Assembly: GCA_017507045.1 (NCBI GenBank)
Contig: JAFWBP010000007.1
Location: 62,001 to 126,000, forward strand
DNA length: 64,000 nt
Reading direction: 5' to 3'
From: Clostridia bacterium
GTDB taxonomy: Bacteria > Bacillota > Clostridia > Christensenellales > Borkfalkiaceae
Part shown: positions 40,701 to 50,122 of the stretch, one piece after another
Numbering within the stretch: the first letter of the stretch is position 1
How the letters are laid out: every line of letters begins with the position of its first letter
Notes under the pieces: model-generated
What the model saw: only the letters and a program-made list of their open reading frames with translations
Told to the model about the DNA's origin: nothing
The model's database searches: none
Made by a program: the position numbers and the translations under genes

Positions 40701-42059
40701 ATGCCCAAAGCTACCACGCAATTCGTATGTTCCGAATGCGGCTACACTTCCCCGAAATGGATGGGAAGATGCCCCGATTGCGGAAAGTTTAATACCCTCG
40801 TTGAAGAGGTGATAGCCCCCACCCCCGCCAAAAAGGCAGGCACCATGTCGAAGCCCTCGCGCGCTCTTCCCTTGAGCAAAGTGACGTTCGAAAAGTACGC
40901 GCGCACATCTTCCGGCATATCTGAGCTTGATATCGTTCTCGGCGGCGGTATCGTGCGCGGATCCCTCGTTCTCGTGGGCGGCGATCCCGGCATCGGGAAA
41001 TCCACCCTTCTCACGCAGGTGGCGGCGCACCTTGCAAAGGAGCACCGAGTGCTCTATCTCTCCGCGGAAGAAAGCTGCTCGCAGGTGAAGCTGCGTTGCG
41101 AGCGCCTCGGGCTCAATTCCGATAACCTGCTTCTATTGAATGAAACGAATTTGGAGGCGGCAGAAGAGAGCTTCTACGACGTGGAATACGTGGTCGTTGA
41201 TTCCATTCAGGCAATCTACACTGATAGCCTCACTTCCGCGGCAGGCAGCGTTGGGCAGGTGCGCGAATGCGCCTCTAAACTCATGCGCATTGCAAAAAGC
41301 CGCGGCATCACCTTCTTTATCGTGGGGCACGTAACGAAGGAAGGCACGCTTGCAGGGCCAAAAGTTTTGGAACACATTATGGATGCGGTGCTCTACTTCG
41401 AAGGTGAGCGCACGGAGAACTTTAAAATTTTGCGTGCTGTGAAAAATCGCTTCGGCTCCGTGCAAGAAGTAGGCGTGTTCGAGATGACGGGCGAAGGTAT
41501 CTTCGGCGTTTCCGATTACTCCACCCTCTTCCTTTCCGATTCGCGCGGTGTGGCAGCAGGTGCCGTGGTTACCCCGAGTGAAACGGGCAACCGTTGTATG
41601 ATGGTGGAAATTCAAACGCTCATGGCGAAAACGGCGTACGGACTTCCGCGCAGAATGTCGATTGGCGTAGATCTCAACCGCCTCGTGGTGCTCATCGCCG
41701 TCCTTGAAAAGCGATGCGGCGTTGCCCTCGGCATGCAGGATGTTTACCTCAATGCGATGGGCGGCATTCGCCTTGGCGAGCCGAGTGCGGATCTTGCAGT
41801 ATGTGCAGCACTCGCTTCCGCCGAACGCATGACGGCCGTAGATAAATTCACCGCCGTGTTCGGCGAAGTGGGGCTTACGGGCGAGGTTCGCGGCGTAAGC
41901 TTTGCGGATAAGCGCGTGAACGAGTGCCTCAAAATGGGCTTTAAGCGCGTGATCCTCCCCGCCAAGAATATGAAAGCGTGCGAAAAGTTTCAGAATAAAA
42001 TTGAGCTCATTCCCGTAACCTACGTCACCCAGATGATTAAAGCGCTGTTCCCATGTTGA
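40701..42059 (+). CDS. radA: DNA repair protein RadA
   Basis: A 452-residue RecA-like helicase that promotes branch migration in homologous recombination. An N-terminal zinc finger (CSECGYTSPKWMGRCPDC near residue 9), Walker A GGDPGIGKSTLL near 91, the RadA-specific KNRFG motif near 245 and the C-terminal Lon-protease-like domain (GVALGMQDVYLNAMGGIRL) are all present. It is the last gene before the shared terminator with trmB. Confidence 0.97.
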   Translation: MPKATTQFVCSECGYTSPKWMGRCPDCGKFNTLVEEVIAPTPAKKAGTMSKPSRALPLSKVTFEKYARTSSGISELDIVLGGGIVRGSLVLVGGDPGIGKSTLLTQVAAHLAKEHRVLYLSAEESCSQVKLRCERLGLNSDNLLLLNETNLEAAEESFYDVEYVVVDSIQAIYTDSLTSAAGSVGQVRECASKLMRIAKSRGITFFIVGHVTKEGTLAGPKVLEHIMDAVLYFEGERTENFKILRAVKNRFGSVQEVGVFEMTGEGIFGVSDYSTLFLSDSRGVAAGAVVTPSETGNRCMMVEIQTLMAKTAYGLPRRMSIGVDLNRLVVLIAVLEKRCGVALGMQDVYLNAMGGIRLGEPSADLAVCAALASAERMTAVDKFTAVFGEVGLTGEVRGVSFADKRVNECLKMGFKRVILPAKNMKACEKFQNKIELIPVTYVTQMIKALFPC

Positions 42060-42100
42060 GGTAAAATAAACTCGTCAACCACCTTCCATAAAGAAAACGA

Positions 42101-42135
42101 ACACGCGGCCGTGCAAAAATTGCACGGCCGCGTGT
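42101..42135. terminator. Bidirectional terminator between radA and trmB
   Basis: CACGCGGCCGTGCAA and its complement pair around AAATT. The plus side continues TATATTTTAATC, the minus side TTCGTTTTCTTT. Confidence 0.85.
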
Positions 42136-42163
42136 ATATTTTAATCTCTCCTCTTTTTGCAAA

Positions 42164-42841
42164 TTAATCTTTTACGGCAACCGCCATAAAAATCGGCTTA
42201 CCTTGCTTTAAAAAGTTCGCCTCGTACTCGGTTATAATATTCCCCTCTGCATATGCGCTATTGTGAAGATCACGCGTCATTTCGCGGACATGGTAGCCGC
42301 TTAATGCGTACTGCTCCAAGGAAAAATCGAAAAACGGTTCGCTATCCGTCTTCTGAGCGATCTCTCCGCCCTCCGTGAGAAGGTCGCGGTAAATATTTAA
42401 AAACCGTGAAGACGTTAAGCGTTGGCGCGCGTGCGTGGAGCCGGGAAGGGGTGTGGAAAAATTGAGATAGATTTTACGAACGCTACCCTTCGGCACGTAG
42501 CACGGAAGAATTTCCGCAGGCACATTCAAGAAGCGCACGTTTTCAATTCCCTCCCGCGCGATGCGCTCCATCGCCGTAAGCACGACGTTCGTGCACACCT
42601 CAACTGCGAGATAGTTCACGTTTGGATTGCGGCGTGCAAGTTCTGCAATAAAGCCTCCGTTTCCGCAGCCAACCTCAAGCTCTACGGCATTCTCATTGCC
42701 AAAGAGCGCCGAGGAATCAATAAGATCACGGAATGTTTCCGCCGCCTCTTTTAAGTTGAGGCAGGGCCTGCCGCGCGCAACCAACAGCGCCGCGCAATCC
42801 TCCATGCGCGGCTCAAGGTTACGCTTTCTACGCATCCGCAT
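42164..42841 (-). CDS. trmB: tRNA (guanine-46-N7)-methyltransferase
   Basis: A 225-residue SAM-dependent enzyme producing m7G46 in tRNA. EVGCGNGGFIAELARRNPN near residue 56 is the SAM site. VRFLNVPAEILP and KIYLNFSTPLPGSTHARQRL near 130 correspond to the usual NFPDPWPKKRH segment, here altered to NFSTPLPGS. Overall length and the C-terminal NIITEYEANF match TrmB. The start lies 3 bp after dut, with GGAAGG as the ribosome binding site. Confidence 0.88.
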   Translation of the reverse strand: MRMRRKRNLEPRMEDCAALLVARGRPCLNLKEAAETFRDLIDSSALFGNENAVELEVGCGNGGFIAELARRNPNVNYLAVEVCTNVVLTAMERIAREGIENVRFLNVPAEILPCYVPKGSVRKIYLNFSTPLPGSTHARQRLTSSRFLNIYRDLLTEGGEIAQKTDSEPFFDFSLEQYALSGYHVREMTRDLHNSAYAEGNIITEYEANFLKQGKPIFMAVAVKD

Positions 42842-42844
42842 CGC

Positions 42845-43276
42845 TTAAGCCTTCCCCGTGGAGCCAAAGCCGCCCTCGCCGCGAACGGTTTCGGAAAGTT
42901 CCTCGGCAAAAGTGAATTCAGCAGTATAGTAGGGCGCGATCACGAGCTGAGCCACGCGATCGCCGCAGGAAACAGTTCTCGTTTCCTTTCCGTGGTTGTG
43001 AAGGGCAACCATCACTTCGCCGCGGTAATCGCAATCAATAACGCCCACCTTGTTTGCAGGAGCCAGATCCTGCTTGCATGCAAGGCCGCTTCTCGCATAA
43101 ATAAGCCCTACCATGCCCAAGGGGAGCTCGATTGCAATGCCCGTTTTCACGAAGCGCGTCTCCCCGGCTGGAATCGTGTATTCCTCTGCGGAATAGAGAT
43201 CGGCACCGGCGGCATACGAAGAGCCGTAAGTGGGAAGTTTCGCGTTCTCGTTTAATTTTTTAACGTTAACTTGCAT
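42845..43276 (-). CDS. dut: Deoxyuridine 5'-triphosphate nucleotidohydrolase
   Basis: A 143-residue trimeric dUTPase that hydrolyses dUTP to dUMP. The five motifs are visible: AGADLYS near residue 20, ARSGLACK near 64, GVIDCDYRGE near 79, RVAQLVI near 106 and the C-terminal RGEGGFGSTG. ATG at 43276 has AGAGGA upstream and gives the normal N-terminus; the longer open frame upstream is noncoding. It is followed immediately by trmB. Confidence 0.96.
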   Translation of the reverse strand: MQVNVKKLNENAKLPTYGSSYAAGADLYSAEEYTIPAGETRFVKTGIAIELPLGMVGLIYARSGLACKQDLAPANKVGVIDCDYRGEVMVALHNHGKETRTVSCGDRVAQLVIAPYYTAEFTFAEELSETVRGEGGFGSTGKA

Positions 43277-43344
43277 AACTTTTTCCTCTGCTTCGAATAT
43301 TTTACGCCACCTTTGTACGGCGGCGTAAGGGAACATACTTCAAA

Positions 43345-45009
43345 TTACTCTTTAACGGTTTTTGCCACATTGATCAAGTGATCAGCAATACGTTCCACAT
43401 TGGCAGAGAGTGAGAGGTATTGCGCACCCACTTCTGGCGTGCAATCTCCCCTACCGAGCCTCACAATGTGATTTTTATTCATTTCCGCCGTGAAATTATC
43501 CACGCGATCCTCTATTTCATTTGCTCCATCAAGCGCAACGAGATCACGATCCTTGTATGCCTTCATCACCTTTTCATAGAGGCGCTCGATGAGCGATCTC
43601 AAATCGTACACCTCTTTAATCGCTAAATTCGAGAAAGCCATTTCCGCGCTCTTGAGTTTATCGGCATATTCAACGATATTTTCTGCGTAATCGCCAATAC
43701 GCTCTAAATCGGAAACGGAACGAATCGCCGTCGTAAGATAATTGCGGTCCTTGTCGCCAAGTTCACAACGCATCAGCTTGGCTATAAACGCCACGAGCTC
43801 TCTATTTAAGAAATTCAATTCGTCTTCATTTTTACGGAACTTCTCGATATCCGCGTAATCCAACGTTGAGATGATATCAAACGAGATGCGCAGGTTCTCC
43901 ATTGCGATCTCAGCCATATTCATAACTTCGTTTTTCACCTGTTGAACGGCAACCGTAGGGGTGGCGAGCATGTGCTCATCAACGTAGTACGAACGCGGCC
44001 CTTGCTCAACCGCCTCTAACTTTTTATCGGGAACGATCTTCGTAACGAGCTTCACGAGCAGGTTTGTAAGCGGCAGAACGATGATAACGGTAGCAACGTT
44101 GAATATCGTGTGGAACATTGCAAGCTGCATCTGCGGCGCTCCCGGGAACATTGACTCAAAGATGAACCCGTAATTGATATTGCCGATGCTTAGGAATACC
44201 CCCAAGAGCATGAAGATCAGAACGCCGCAGGTATTGAAGATAAGGTGAATGAGCGCAGTACGCTTCGCATTCCTGCCGCTCGTGATACCTGCAATGAGCG
44301 CCGTAACGCACGTACCGATATTCGAGCCCATCGTAATATATACGCCTTGATTGAGCGAAATAAGCCCGGTGACGACCATCGTAATCGCCATGGATGTCAT
44401 CACGGAGGAGCTTTGAATAACTGCCGTTAAAATTGCACCGATGAGCACAAGCAAGAGCGGATTTTCAAAGAGTGCAAGGAAGTTTCGCACCGATTCCTGC
44501 TCTGCAAACGCCTTCATGGAATTGCTCATGAGGGAAAGCCCCACGAAGATCATACCAAAGCCTGCCAAAATGCCACCGATCTTCTTCCAAACATCTTTCT
44601 TTGCGAAGGTAGTAATGAAAGCACCGATTCCTGCAAGCGTTGCAAAAATAACTGAGGTGGAAATTGCAGAACCGCCGGAAAAACCGAGCGCTACGAGCTG
44701 ACCTGTAATCGTAGTACCGATATTCGCACCGAAGATTACGGTTGCCGCCTGCGCGAGGGACATAATGCCCGCATTCACAAAGCCGATAACCATGACGGAG
44801 GTAGCACTCGAACTTTGAATTACCACCGTGGCAACCGTACCCACGCCCACGCCGAGCAATTTGCTATTTGAAGTTTTTGCGAACAGCGCTTTCATGCGGC
44901 GGCTTCCGAGCGATTCGAGGTTGGAACTCATCATCGTACACGCAATCAAAAAGACGCCCACACCCGCAATCAAGGATAAAATTGACGTGGTAATTATAAT
45001 TGGATCCAT
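43345..45009 (-). CDS. Na/Pi symporter with C-terminal PhoU-like domain
   Basis: A 554-residue NptA/NptII-type sodium-phosphate cotransporter. Two inverted halves each contain the substrate motif QSSSAT (near residue 65) or QSSSV (near 200), with GANIGTT and GSNIGTC helical hairpins. About eight hydrophobic segments end near residue 330. Residues 350-554 are a PhoU-like helical regulatory domain. AAGGAG precedes the ATG. It lies 63 bp downstream of glnN, possibly in the same transcript. Confidence 0.93.
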   Translation of the reverse strand: MDPIIITTSILSLIAGVGVFLIACTMMSSNLESLGSRRMKALFAKTSNSKLLGVGVGTVATVVIQSSSATSVMVIGFVNAGIMSLAQAATVIFGANIGTTITGQLVALGFSGGSAISTSVIFATLAGIGAFITTFAKKDVWKKIGGILAGFGMIFVGLSLMSNSMKAFAEQESVRNFLALFENPLLLVLIGAILTAVIQSSSVMTSMAITMVVTGLISLNQGVYITMGSNIGTCVTALIAGITSGRNAKRTALIHLIFNTCGVLIFMLLGVFLSIGNINYGFIFESMFPGAPQMQLAMFHTIFNVATVIIVLPLTNLLVKLVTKIVPDKKLEAVEQGPRSYYVDEHMLATPTVAVQQVKNEVMNMAEIAMENLRISFDIISTLDYADIEKFRKNEDELNFLNRELVAFIAKLMRCELGDKDRNYLTTAIRSVSDLERIGDYAENIVEYADKLKSAEMAFSNLAIKEVYDLRSLIERLYEKVMKAYKDRDLVALDGANEIEDRVDNFTAEMNKNHIVRLGRGDCTPEVGAQYLSLSANVERIADHLINVAKTVKE

Positions 45010-45072
45010 CTAAATTCTCCTTAGTATTTCAACGATTGGAACACACTCATAATCGCTTGTTCCCCGTTTTGT

Positions 45073-47151
45073 TTATCTCACCGAATACATCAAATCCGTG
45101 TATGTAGGATACGGCCAATGGCTGGATGCCGTAAGCTTTTCCAGCTTATCCGCACAGCGGCGCACCTCCTCCATATCGGGCACGATCACATGCGCCATCA
45201 CCTGCGATGCAGGAACTTCTCCCGCCGGCACTTCGAAAAGATCCTTTTCCAGCTTATCAACGGCCGCCATCATGGCGTCGTTCACGGTGGAGAGCTTTTC
45301 TGCAAGCACCATGTCTGCATTCACAGCAAGTTTTTCACTCACAGCGCGCTTCGCAACAATTGCCGAGCAAAGCTCCGTTACGTATGCGTTCACCGCCGGG
45401 AAGATATCCTTCTGCGCCATTTCAATCATCGTGAGCGCTTCGATGTTGATCGTTTTCGTATAGTTCTCGAGAGCGATATTTGCACGGGCGATCACTTCCT
45501 TTTCCGTGTACACACCCTGCCTTACGAATACGTCGATCGCCTCGCGCTTGAAGAACTCGGGCACGGCGTCGGCAGTCGTTTTATTGTTGAGCAGCCCTCT
45601 GCGCTCCGCCTCCGGCTCCCAATCGGGGCCGTAGCCGTTGTAGTTGAAGATGATGCGGTAATGCTCTTTGAGGAGCTTTTCCGTGTAAGCCTTGCACGCC
45701 TTTGTAAAATCCTTCGCGCCTTCCAATGCTTCCACGGCTTCGGAAAATGCCTGCGCAACAATGGTGTTGAGCACGATGTTGGGATCGGCAACGGATGCCT
45801 GCGAACCGAGCATGCGGAACTCGAACTTATTGCCCGTAAAGGCGAAGGGCGAGGTGCGGTTTCTATCCGTGGTATCAATGGGGAAGATGGGCGATTCGGG
45901 CACGCCGATGGAACCGGGTACCGCCTTCTTCGGCACGTACTGCCTGCTGTACACGATGCTATCTACAAGCGCGCCAAGCTGATCGCCAAGGTAAACGGAG
46001 ATGATCGCCGGCGGCGCTTCATCCGCACCCAAGCGGTGATCGTTTCCTGCCGAGGCAACGGAAGCACGCAGAATTCCCTGGTAGTTATCAACAGCCGCAA
46101 TCACGCAGGCAAGCACGAGCATGAAAAGCGGATTATTCTCGGGCGTTTCGCCCGGATCGAGAAGATTGAGTCCGCCATCTGTGGAGAGCGACCAATTATT
46201 ATGCTTACCCGAGCCGTTCACTCCCTCAAACGGCTTTTCGTGAAGAAGACAAACAAGGCCGTGCTTCTTTGCAACCTTTTTCATAAGCTCCATCGTGAGC
46301 TGGTTGCTATCCACGGCAACGTTCATCGTCGTGAACACGGGGGCAAGCTCGTGCTGTGCAGGCGCTGCTTCGTTGTGCTTCGTTTTGGCAAAGATGCCGT
46401 AGCTCCAAAGCGTTTCATCGAGATCGCGCATGAAATCGGCAATACGCGTTTTGAGGGCGCCGAAGTAGTGATCTTCCAGCTCTTGTCCGCGTGAAGGCGG
46501 CGCGCCGAATAACGTTCTGCCCGTGAGAACCAAATCCTTTCTCTGATTGAAAACTTCTTCATCCACAAGGAAGTATTCCTGCTCAGGGCCAACCGTCGTA
46601 GAAACCTTTCTGCATTCGATGCCGAAGAGCTTCAAAAGCCGCTTCGCCTGCAGATCGAGCGCCGTCATCGCCTTAAGGAGGGGAGCCTTCTTATCGAGCG
46701 TTTCGCCCGTATAGGATACGAACACGGTGGGAATGTAGAGCGTTCCCTCTTTCACGAAAGCGGGGGAAGTAGGATCCCAAGCGGTGTAACCGCGGGCGGC
46801 GGCGGTAGCGCGCGTACCACCCGAGGGGAAAGAGGAAGCATCCGGCTCGCCCACGATAAGATTTTTGCCCGTGAGCTGGAGAATAACCTTATCGCCATCC
46901 GGCTCGATGAAACTATCGTGCTTTTCCGCAGTGAGGTTGGTGAGGGGCTGGAACCAGTGTGTATAGTGGGTGGCACCTTTCGAAACAGCCCAATCCTTCA
47001 TCGCATTTGCCACGGCGCTGGAGATGGAATTATCGAGCGGTTTGCCCTCGTCGATCGTCTTTCTGAGGGACTTATACACCTCTTTGGGCAACAGATTCTT
47101 CATGACTTCGTCATGAAACACGTTGCTCGCAAACAGCTCGGTTACGTTCAT
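45073..47151 (-). CDS. glnN: Type III glutamine synthetase
   Basis: A 692-residue GSIII that joins ammonia to glutamate using ATP. Characteristic features are [19 protein letters not shown] near residue 100, [11 protein letters not shown] near 185 (metal site), [14 protein letters not shown] near 275, [13 protein letters not shown] near 315 and [17 protein letters not shown] near 440. ATG at 47151 has AAGGAGAG upstream and matches GSIII N-termini. The promoter overlaps a pair of 13-bp direct repeats, suggesting nitrogen-responsive control (inference). GSIII is typical of Bacteroidetes, cyanobacteria and some Clostridia. Confidence 0.96.
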   Translation of the reverse strand: MNVTELFASNVFHDEVMKNLLPKEVYKSLRKTIDEGKPLDNSISSAVANAMKDWAVSKGATHYTHWFQPLTNLTAEKHDSFIEPDGDKVILQLTGKNLIVGEPDASSFPSGGTRATAAARGYTAWDPTSPAFVKEGTLYIPTVFVSYTGETLDKKAPLLKAMTALDLQAKRLLKLFGIECRKVSTTVGPEQEYFLVDEEVFNQRKDLVLTGRTLFGAPPSRGQELEDHYFGALKTRIADFMRDLDETLWSYGIFAKTKHNEAAPAQHELAPVFTTMNVAVDSNQLTMELMKKVAKKHGLVCLLHEKPFEGVNGSGKHNNWSLSTDGGLNLLDPGETPENNPLFMLVLACVIAAVDNYQGILRASVASAGNDHRLGADEAPPAIISVYLGDQLGALVDSIVYSRQYVPKKAVPGSIGVPESPIFPIDTTDRNRTSPFAFTGNKFEFRMLGSQASVADPNIVLNTIVAQAFSEAVEALEGAKDFTKACKAYTEKLLKEHYRIIFNYNGYGPDWEPEAERRGLLNNKTTADAVPEFFKREAIDVFVRQGVYTEKEVIARANIALENYTKTINIEALTMIEMAQKDIFPAVNAYVTELCSAIVAKRAVSEKLAVNADMVLAEKLSTVNDAMMAAVDKLEKDLFEVPAGEVPASQVMAHVIVPDMEEVRRCADKLEKLTASSHWPYPTYTDLMYSVR

Positions 47152-47212
47152 ATGTGCTCTCCTTGTAAGAAAAATGTAAATGGGTAGGAATTTCCCGCTC
47201 ACCACACGCTAT

Positions 47213-47268
47213 ATTATAGTTTTTTCCCCTTTGAAAGTCAAACGTTTGATGAGAAAAAGTCAAACGTT
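47213..47268 (-). promoter_or_regulatory. glnN promoter with paired 13-bp operator repeats
   Basis: TTGACT (47236-47241), a 17-nt spacer and TATAAT (47213-47218). Two identical 13-mers on the minus strand, AACGTTTGACTTT, occupy 47234-47246 and 47256-47268. They are 22 bp apart, so they lie on the same DNA face, and the proximal one overlaps the -35 box. TCAAACGTTTGA in the proximal copy is itself palindromic. No GlnR-type box (TGTNA-N7-TNACA) is seen. Confidence 0.7.
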
Positions 47269-47277
47269 CATAAGAAA

Positions 47278-47306
47278 TTGCGGCATAGGAGTGCCCTTTG
47301 CCGCAA
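47278..47306 (-). terminator. Probable terminator of sigK
   Basis: TTGCGGCA and TGCCGCAA pair around a 13-nt loop, followed by TTTCTTATG on the minus strand. The T-run is weak. Confidence 0.5.
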
Positions 47307-47359
47307 TAAACCGTGTTTATTTCGCATGAAATGAAGTATTTTCACATGCAACTCCTTTT

Positions 47360-48058
47360 TCACTCGAAAAAATCCTCGCGCCTGAGCCGTTCTTTGAGTT
47401 TTTCGAGCGCCTTTTTCTCGATACGGGAAACGTAGGAACGGGAAATTTTCATCTTTCTTGCAACCTCACGCTGCGCCATTGGCACTTCTCCTTTCAGCGC
47501 GTAGCGCATACAGATCACTTCGCACTCTCGCTCGGAGAGCACATTCTCAACTGCGGCGAGAAACTTTTCCTGCATGAGACTCTTTTCCACGCCGGCAAAC
47601 ACCTTATCCTCTTTCTCGAACAAAAGATCCATAATGGTTAGCTCGTTGCCGTCTTTATCCGTTCCAACAGGGTCACTTAAGGACATGGTGCTCTTATGCT
47701 TCTTCCCGGCACGGATAAGCATGAGAATTTCGTTCTCAATACAACGCGCCGTGTAAGTTGCGAGGCGGGTACCATGTCCGAGTTGGTAGGTGTTGATCGC
47801 CTTGATGAGTCCGATGCTGCCCACGGAGATCATATCGTCCGTTTCGGCAGCTCCCGTGTATTTTTTTGCGATATGCACAACGAGACGCATATTGTGGCGA
47901 ATGAGTTTTTCCTTAGCAGCTCTATCCCCCTCCTTGGCGAGTTTTAGGCATTTTTCCTCCTCTTCCTTGGAGAGCGGTTTGGGATAGGAGCTTCCATCTG
48001 AAAGCTTTCCTGTGAAGAAAAACAGTTTGCAAAGCAGGGCATAAAAAAAGCTCCACAT
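47360..48058 (-). CDS. sigK: Sporulation sigma factor SigK (mother cell, late)
   Basis: A 232-residue sigma-70 family factor. An N-terminal hydrophobic pro-sequence (about 20 residues, FFYALLCKLFFFTGK) as in pro-SigK is followed by region 2 (LIRHNMRLVVHIAKKY, then DDMISVGSIGLIKAINTY). Region 4 carries helix-turn-helix MAQREVARKMKISRSYVSRIEKKAL. SigK directs late mother-cell genes for spore coat and maturation after cleavage by SpoIVFB. The gene is uninterrupted, with no skin-type element. AAGGAGGTGA precedes the ATG, and a SigE-type promoter lies at 48076-48105. Confidence 0.94.
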   Translation of the reverse strand: MWSFFYALLCKLFFFTGKLSDGSSYPKPLSKEEEEKCLKLAKEGDRAAKEKLIRHNMRLVVHIAKKYTGAAETDDMISVGSIGLIKAINTYQLGHGTRLATYTARCIENEILMLIRAGKKHKSTMSLSDPVGTDKDGNELTIMDLLFEKEDKVFAGVEKSLMQEKFLAAVENVLSERECEVICMRYALKGEVPMAQREVARKMKISRSYVSRIEKKALEKLKERLRREDFFE

Positions 48059-48075
48059 ACTTCACCTCCTTGGCT

Positions 48076-48105
48076 ATTGTATGCGGAGCAAAAGTTGTCC
48101 TATGT
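48076..48105 (-). promoter_or_regulatory. SigE/SigK-type sporulation promoter of sigK
   Basis: The -10 element CATACAAT (48076-48083) matches the SigE consensus CATACANT. ACATAGG (48099-48105), 15 nt upstream, is an acceptable -35. No sigma-70 -10 box is seen before sigK. This agrees with mother-cell control of sigK in Bacillus. Confidence 0.6.
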
Positions 48106-48120
48106 TATGAGCCCTCAGCA

Positions 48121-49872
48121 CTATTTCTTATCTACAATTTGAATATGCACGTCGTCGAGCTGCTTTTTCTCAACGGGCGAGGGTGCGTTCATCATGAGAT
48201 CGCGCGCCTTGGCGTTCATCGGGAATGCGATAACCTCGCGGATATTCACGGTGTTCGAAATGAGCATGACCATGCGATCCACGCCGGGCGCAACACCTGC
48301 GTGCGGAGGCGCACCGTACTCGAACGCATGGTAGAGTGCGGGAAACTTGCTTTCAACAACGTCCTTTCCCATTCCCACGAGGGAGAACGCCTTGAGCATG
48401 ATTGCGGGATCGTGATTTCTCACCGCGCCCGAAGAAAGCTCCACACCGTTACACACGATATCGTATTGATACGCGAGGATATCCAAAGGATTCTGCTCCT
48501 CAAGCGCCTTCATTCCGCCTTGGGGCATGGAGAAGGGATTGTGGCAGAACTCAAGCTCGCCGCTCTCTTCACCGATTTCGTACATCGGGAAATCCACGAT
48601 CCAGCAGAAGCGGAACACATTCTTTTCGAGAAGATCAAGCCCCGTTCCGAGCATAGTGCGAAGCACGCCGGCACGCTTTTGTGCAAGCCCGAGCTTTTCT
48701 TCCGCAACGAGAGCAACGAAGCTTCCCGCTTTCAGCCCGAGCGCTTCCTTGAGGCCTACGATCTTTTCCGTAAGGAACTTGGAGATGCCGCCCACGAGGT
48801 TTTCGCTTTCATCAAGGCGGAACCAATACATCTGGCCCCCCTCCGTTTTCACCTTGAAATCCTCGCCGAGTTTATCAATGAACTTGCGCGTCTGCGTAAA
48901 TTCCGGCACCGCAATTGCCTTCACAGTTTTGCCTTCAAGAGCGCCGAAGCCGCTACCATGTACGAGATCGGTTACATCGGAAATCAAAAGCGGATTGCGA
49001 AGATCGGGCTTATCCGTGCCGTACTTTTCCAGCGCTTCACGGTAGGGAACGCGCGCAAACGGCGGCTTATCCGCATCCCAACCCGAATACTTTGCAAACA
49101 CGGGCGGAAGCACGCGTTCTAAAACCGCGAATACGTCCTCCTGGGTTGCAAACGCCATCTCGATATCGAGCTGATAGAATTCCCCGGGAGAACGATCAGC
49201 ACGCGCATCCTCATCGCGGAAGCAGGGTGCGATCTGGAAATACTTATCGAAACCCGAACACATGAGCAGTTGCTTATACTGCTGCGGCGCCTGCGGAAGT
49301 GCGTAGAACTCACCCGGATAAAGGCGGCTGGGCACGATGTAATCGCGCGCGCCTTCGGGAGAGGACGAAGTGAGAATGGGCGTGGAGATTTCGTAGAAGC
49401 CCTCCTCCGTCATGAGCCGGCGCAGATCGGCAATGATCTTGGAACGAAGCACGATCTTTTCCTTCACGGCAGGGTTGCGCAGATCGAGGAAGCGGTAGCG
49501 AAGGCGCGCATCCTCACCTGCATCGAGGGAATGGGAAACCTCAAAGGGCAGAGCCTGCGTCAAGCGGCGCCCCAGCACCTCTACTTTTTCGGGTACGATC
49601 TCAATAAGCCCCGTGGCCAACTTTTCGTTGGGCGCGGAACGCAGTACAACAGTGCCTTCCACCGACACGGTAGATTCCGTTGGGATCTCACGGAATACGG
49701 AAAGGCAGGGCTCCTCGGAACAGACGATCTGCGTCGTTCCGTAAAAATCGCGCAAAACCGCGAAAAGCAAGCCGCCCTTATCGCGCTTACTATCCAACCA
49801 TCCTGCAAGGCGGACTTTCTTGCCCACGTCCTCTGCACGAAGTTCGTTACAATTGTGCGTTCTGTAATTCAT
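48121..49872 (-). CDS. aspS: Aspartyl-tRNA synthetase
   Basis: A 583-residue class II synthetase. The N-terminal OB-fold anticodon domain covers residues 1-130. The class II motifs are FLDLRNP near 140, FYALPQAPQQYKQLLM and RDEDARADRSPGEFYQLD near 190-230, then the bacterial insertion and motif 3 GVAPGVDRMVML near 535. ATG at 49872 with GGAGGAAAT is the correct start; the promoter and leader occupy the upstream open frame. Whether it also charges tRNA-Asn (non-discriminating) cannot be told from this window. Confidence 0.97.
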   Translation of the reverse strand: MNYRTHNCNELRAEDVGKKVRLAGWLDSKRDKGGLLFAVLRDFYGTTQIVCSEEPCLSVFREIPTESTVSVEGTVVLRSAPNEKLATGLIEIVPEKVEVLGRRLTQALPFEVSHSLDAGEDARLRYRFLDLRNPAVKEKIVLRSKIIADLRRLMTEEGFYEISTPILTSSSPEGARDYIVPSRLYPGEFYALPQAPQQYKQLLMCSGFDKYFQIAPCFRDEDARADRSPGEFYQLDIEMAFATQEDVFAVLERVLPPVFAKYSGWDADKPPFARVPYREALEKYGTDKPDLRNPLLISDVTDLVHGSGFGALEGKTVKAIAVPEFTQTRKFIDKLGEDFKVKTEGGQMYWFRLDESENLVGGISKFLTEKIVGLKEALGLKAGSFVALVAEEKLGLAQKRAGVLRTMLGTGLDLLEKNVFRFCWIVDFPMYEIGEESGELEFCHNPFSMPQGGMKALEEQNPLDILAYQYDIVCNGVELSSGAVRNHDPAIMLKAFSLVGMGKDVVESKFPALYHAFEYGAPPHAGVAPGVDRMVMLISNTVNIREVIAFPMNAKARDLMMNAPSPVEKKQLDDVHIQIVDKK

Positions 49873-50015
49873 ATTTCCTCCTACTCTTCCCAAAGGGAAG
49901 GCGGCACGGCAATGCGTACCCGTTGGAGCGCGCAACCGTGCGCCCCGCTGCCCTCGCAAAATTGAAAGCCTCCCCAACAGCGAAAAGCCCTTTTCTGCTT
50001 TGAACGACTCTTATT

Positions 50016-50044
50016 ATTCTACCCCTATCGGTAAATTTTGTCAA
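50016..50044 (-). promoter_or_regulatory. Sigma-70 promoter of aspS
   Basis: TTGACA (50039-50044), a 17-nt spacer and TAGAAT (50016-50021). The leader of about 137 nt has a GC-rich hairpin (GGGGCGC with GCGCGCTCC) but lacks T-box landmarks. Confidence 0.8.
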
Positions 50045-50122
50045 GTCCTTCGAAGGAGTTTTTCAATTCCAGCGCCTTCTCGCAATAAAAAAATGCGCCC
50101 TTTTTATCAAAATCGGAGCGCA

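Noticed and set aside
47360-48058. A skin-type recombination element in sigK
   Set aside because: The reading frame is continuous from pro-sequence to region 4.
49873-50009. T-box riboswitch in the aspS leader
   Set aside because: The leader lacks the T-box bulge sequence and any terminator/antiterminator pair; only one GC-rich hairpin is present.
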